Positions 60,926 through 64,000 of a stretch of DNA of 64,000 bases are shown here, one piece after another. The stretch comes from Ophthalmolycus amberensis (taxonomy: Eukaryota; Chordata; Actinopteri; Perciformes; Zoarcidae). The stretch covers positions 2,042,501-2,106,500 of the forward strand of contig JAFEUB010000796.1 of NCBI GenBank assembly GCA_024529925.1, written 5' to 3'. The stretch's first letter is position 1. The number at the start of each line of letters is the position of its first letter. The position numbers were made by a program, and so were the translations under genes. The notes below the pieces were generated by a model, which saw only the letters and a program-made list of their open reading frames with translations, searched no databases and was not told the origin of the DNA.

Positions 60926-62770
60926 GAAACAAAGAAGCTTTGCTTTAACTCAAATTTTAATAATTTAGAATAAAGTGTAAAAAAGAAATTGGTTGAAAAC
61001 ACATATGCTGGACCCATGTTAATAGCTTATACAATAAATAGAGTTAAAAATAGACTAAAATCTCTACTAACATAGTTCATTTAGTATTGATAGAAGTATA
61101 GGCCTCCCAAAACATTAAATGACCCAAAATTCACTAAAACAACACAACAGTTCAGCCACACTGGTGTAGTTCTCTGCTGGAACTTTGCAAAAGTCACATC
61201 ATCTCATAAAGACAATGTTACATGAAGCTTGATTCACTGACTTAGAAAAACACTTCTGCAACAAGCCTGATACTTGGTGTTAATTTATTTCTAAATCCAA
61301 CCATTGTCCCAACACCCATGTGATAGAACATCTGTTCCCTCGACCATATCTTTGTTCTCACCGGTGTTGTCGACCTGCTGCTGTGCTCGAATCTTGATTC
61401 ACAAAAATGGAGCTGTTCACCTTGAGCCACGCAGTCACTGATTAGTAGCCATGGATTCTCTTTGTAGCACTGATTGATCCTTTTGCATGAGAAAGTGGCT
61501 TCTGCCTTCTCACATTGCAGAGGTCAATCAATCCTTCAATTAATCAATTGCATAGTCGCATCAGAATTTTTTTTTTTTTAGCAAACATTTATAGTTTCAT
61601 AACGCTTGTCTATCCATAAAAGTATGAACGAAGCAACATCTGGCTGGATGAATGTGATCAGTGGTGATTCGATTTAAGGCACCAAGAACTAATTATACAG
61701 ATATTTGCATTTGATATTAGTCCAGTCCCAAAAGGGTTCTCTTGCTTTCACCTGGTCATTTTTGTCCAACAATAAGCGGCATGATTCTTTGCTACAAATA
61801 CAATTGACAAACGTTTCCATGCTGTTGAGGATTAGCGAAGTCTCCCGTGTTGCTCATAGCAAAGCTACGAGAGGCGTAAGAAACAGCCTTGATGATTAGA
61901 TAGAGCCGGTTAAGCATTTACAATTCTACTGTTTTTAAAACACAACATTTTACAAGCTGCTTTGTGCGACACTTTCTGTATAATAATCTATAATATAAAG
62001 TGTAATATTGTTTATTCTTCAGCAATATTTGTATGCTAACTTGCCAAACTAAGATGGACATTATAGACCCGCTTAACATCAGCATGGTGGTCTTGTCATT
62101 GTGTCGTTGTCTTGCTGAAGTTTGCATGAAAATGAAACTCGGCGTGTTCCCATGCTGTCGGGCACGCTGGTTCAAACTGTCATTGGCCTTGATTATAAAT
62201 GGCCTTACATGGAATAAAGAGTGAAGTTGCAAGTGTGTAAAAGCTTCCCTTTTTGTCACTCTTATCACTTCATGTCAGTTTCACCTTTCACAAATATCTT
62301 AACCATGGAACTAAACCTCAAGCTAAATCACTTGCCCCTCCTTTCCCCAGGTCATCCGAAATCATCTCTAGTAGTTTAACTCTCCGTCATTAATCACAGG
62401 TGCTCTGCGTTCTCCTGTTTGTGACCGGACAGGCTGCTGGGAGAAATACACTACTCGTATTTCTCTCTGGCTGGAGCACAGCGCACTACAGACCTGATGT
62501 GGATGATGCAGCCGGCAAGATTAATTGGGCACAGTTACAGAGGATCAGCAAGTTTGGTGCTCTTTACATGCTGCTCCTCCATATGGCAGCACAGAAGTCA
62601 CAAGCTATGATTAATAGTTCAGGTTACTATGTTTCAGGTTGTGGCAGTCATCATTTAAATAGTTTTTGAAAATAAATCCACCGAAATGCTTAATCACAAA
62701 TTCACTTTTTGAAATCTTGTTTAAAAAAAAATGCAAATCCAAACATTGCATGCTGCTTTCATAAGTAAGA
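60926..62770. other. Non-coding, nothing recognised
   Basis: No exon or named repeat. The 89-codon frame at 62400-62669 resembles no family. Confidence 0.4.
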
Positions 62771-62796
62771 CTTTACTGGTGATTTCACCAGTAAAG
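62771..62796. repeat. Perfect 12-bp inverted repeat
   Basis: CTTTACTGGTGA is followed by two T and then its exact complement TCACCAGTAAAG, forming a tight hairpin with 12 paired bases. No promoter or terminator role is evident. Confidence 0.9.
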
Positions 62797-63964
62797 CAGA
62801 TATGCTAAGCAGTCATTTACAAGTGGAGCATCGAAGCTATTGCAACATTGTCAAGGCCGACTCGATCAAAGTTGCTCCAAGAAAGGATAGCCTTGACATA
62901 AAGTTAACTCCTAACACCGCCTCTATTTTTAGTTCAGAAAACAAAATTTGGCCTCATTATTTTTTGTATTTATCTTGTTTTTTATTTTACATGACTTTGG
63001 CCTAAAAGTGTGTTTCCCAGCAAAAGTGGCTGCAAATTGCCTCAGGTCTTATTTGCCTCAGTGGGCCCGTGGAGGCGGTAGTGTTGTGGTCAGCACTCCG
63101 AAGACTCTTTGAATTGCAAATCACCTCTGTAACTCAAAAGTAATGCAGCGGGGAACGTCACCTCCTGTCATTTTTCTGCATTTGGGTGCATGGGGGCACC
63201 ATTGAAGAGGAAGTGCAGTTATTGTTTCTGTCTCTGGTGTGACTCTTCCTTATTGTAGGAATGACTTGGGCCTGCTCTCTCAACCTCCACCTCTCTAATG
63301 TGCCAGAGGGCTCCCTTAGCTGTAATATTGGCCCGTCTGCAAGCATTACAGCATTGTGCGCCGGGACTTCTCCCTGATTAAAGGAAAATGAACCACAGAA
63401 CTGATGGTTTGGCTTAATTCACAACAGCAACCAAACTTTTATGTAGCACTCTACGTGCACTTAAGCTTCAGAAGAACTTCTGTTGTTTGTTTATGTATTT
63501 AGTTAATGTGTGGAGGGGAAACAGAAACAAAGGTGTGTTAAAGACGTGTAATGTCTTTGATCCAATAATACACTCATTTATATGTTAACGGAGAGAGATA
63601 GACATGTGATGTGTGATATGCTTTTAATACCCTGCTTTGGGAGCGGAATTTCAGTACTATAGAGTCAAATTACTAGCATTTTTATTTGCATGGATTATGA
63701 ATACATTGCAAGCCATAGACATCTGCTTTTTTGGTTTCTGAAATTATTTTACATTCTGTTCCAAATCGAAGCCTAAATATTATAGTCGGTAGAAAAATAC
63801 AATCAACATATAGGCACACTCTGACCGAAAATAGATTGATACATTTACTGACAAATGCAGCTCCAGCTATAGTGGCACCTTTGAACTTTATATGGATGTG
63901 TAAGCACCAAATGGATTACCAGCTTTTATTATCACTCTCTGCTCCTCTGGTGATGTAATTATAG
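62797..63964. other. Non-coding, possible regulatory sequence
   Basis: The block 63060-63400 is complex and moderately GC-rich and could be conserved non-coding DNA. No exon was recognised. Confidence 0.35.
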
Positions 63965-63987
63965 AGTGTGTGTGTGTGTGTGTGTGT
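63965..63987. repeat. (GT)n microsatellite
   Basis: About eleven GT units at the right edge of the window. Confidence 0.9.
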
Positions 63988-64000
63988 ATAGTTATGCATC

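Noticed and set aside
62400..62669. 89-codon ORF with reasonable amino-acid composition
   Set aside because: No family recognised and no splice pattern; might be conserved non-coding DNA but that cannot be judged here.

Overview
The window is vertebrate nuclear DNA, almost certainly from a ray-finned (teleost) fish. It is AT-rich and intron/intergenic in character. It carries several teleost-type dispersed repeats (L2 retrotransposon tails, tRNA-like SINEs, hAT-type MITEs, a solo Ty3/Gypsy-like LTR, GATA-tailed retroposon ends) and many long microsatellites. No prokaryotic gene organisation is present, and most of the open reading frames are chance openings or repeats.

Only one protein-coding gene can be supported: the 5' part of cdyl2 (chromodomain Y-like 2), on the minus strand. 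Its first coding exon, eight codons, lies at 14544-14567 inside a CpG-rich promoter region (about 14040-14990). A 10 kb intron follows. Exon 2 (3924-4531) carries the rest of the chromodomain and the start of the linker. The crotonase-like C-terminal exons are not seen and must lie beyond the left edge, so bases 1-3923 are probably intron 2. In exon 2 the reading frame closes at 3998-4000, yet an excellent splice donor lies 74 bp further on, in phase with another frame. This looks like a one-base frameshift, or a sequence error, in an otherwise intact gene.

Layout: 1-330, intron; 331-1003, a 28-copy, 24-bp minisatellite; 1004-3645, unremarkable intron; 3646-3829, TA/CA microsatellite; 3924-4531, cdyl2 exon 2; 4532-14543, intron 1 with decayed retroelements; about 14040-14990, CpG island with exon 1. 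From 15 to 64 kb I see no convincing gene. This gene-poor flank holds a solo LTR (19.9-20.4 kb), a SINE-like repeat (21.5-21.8 kb), a transposon-rich block (30.5-36.1 kb) and a small CpG-rich, promoter-like spot with CRE and ETS motifs (about 41 kb). It also holds an inverted pair of related hAT MITEs (47.2-47.9 and 56.3-57.0 kb), a hAT remnant with a broken BED zinc finger (54.0-54.8 kb), and many simple repeats including poly-G runs of 20-25 bases.

No new multi-gene system was found. The observations most worth checking are the cdyl2 exon 2 frame break, the open-frame minisatellite, the MITE pair with a perfect 8-bp target duplication, the candidate promoter at 41 kb and the cluster of very long poly-G tracts.
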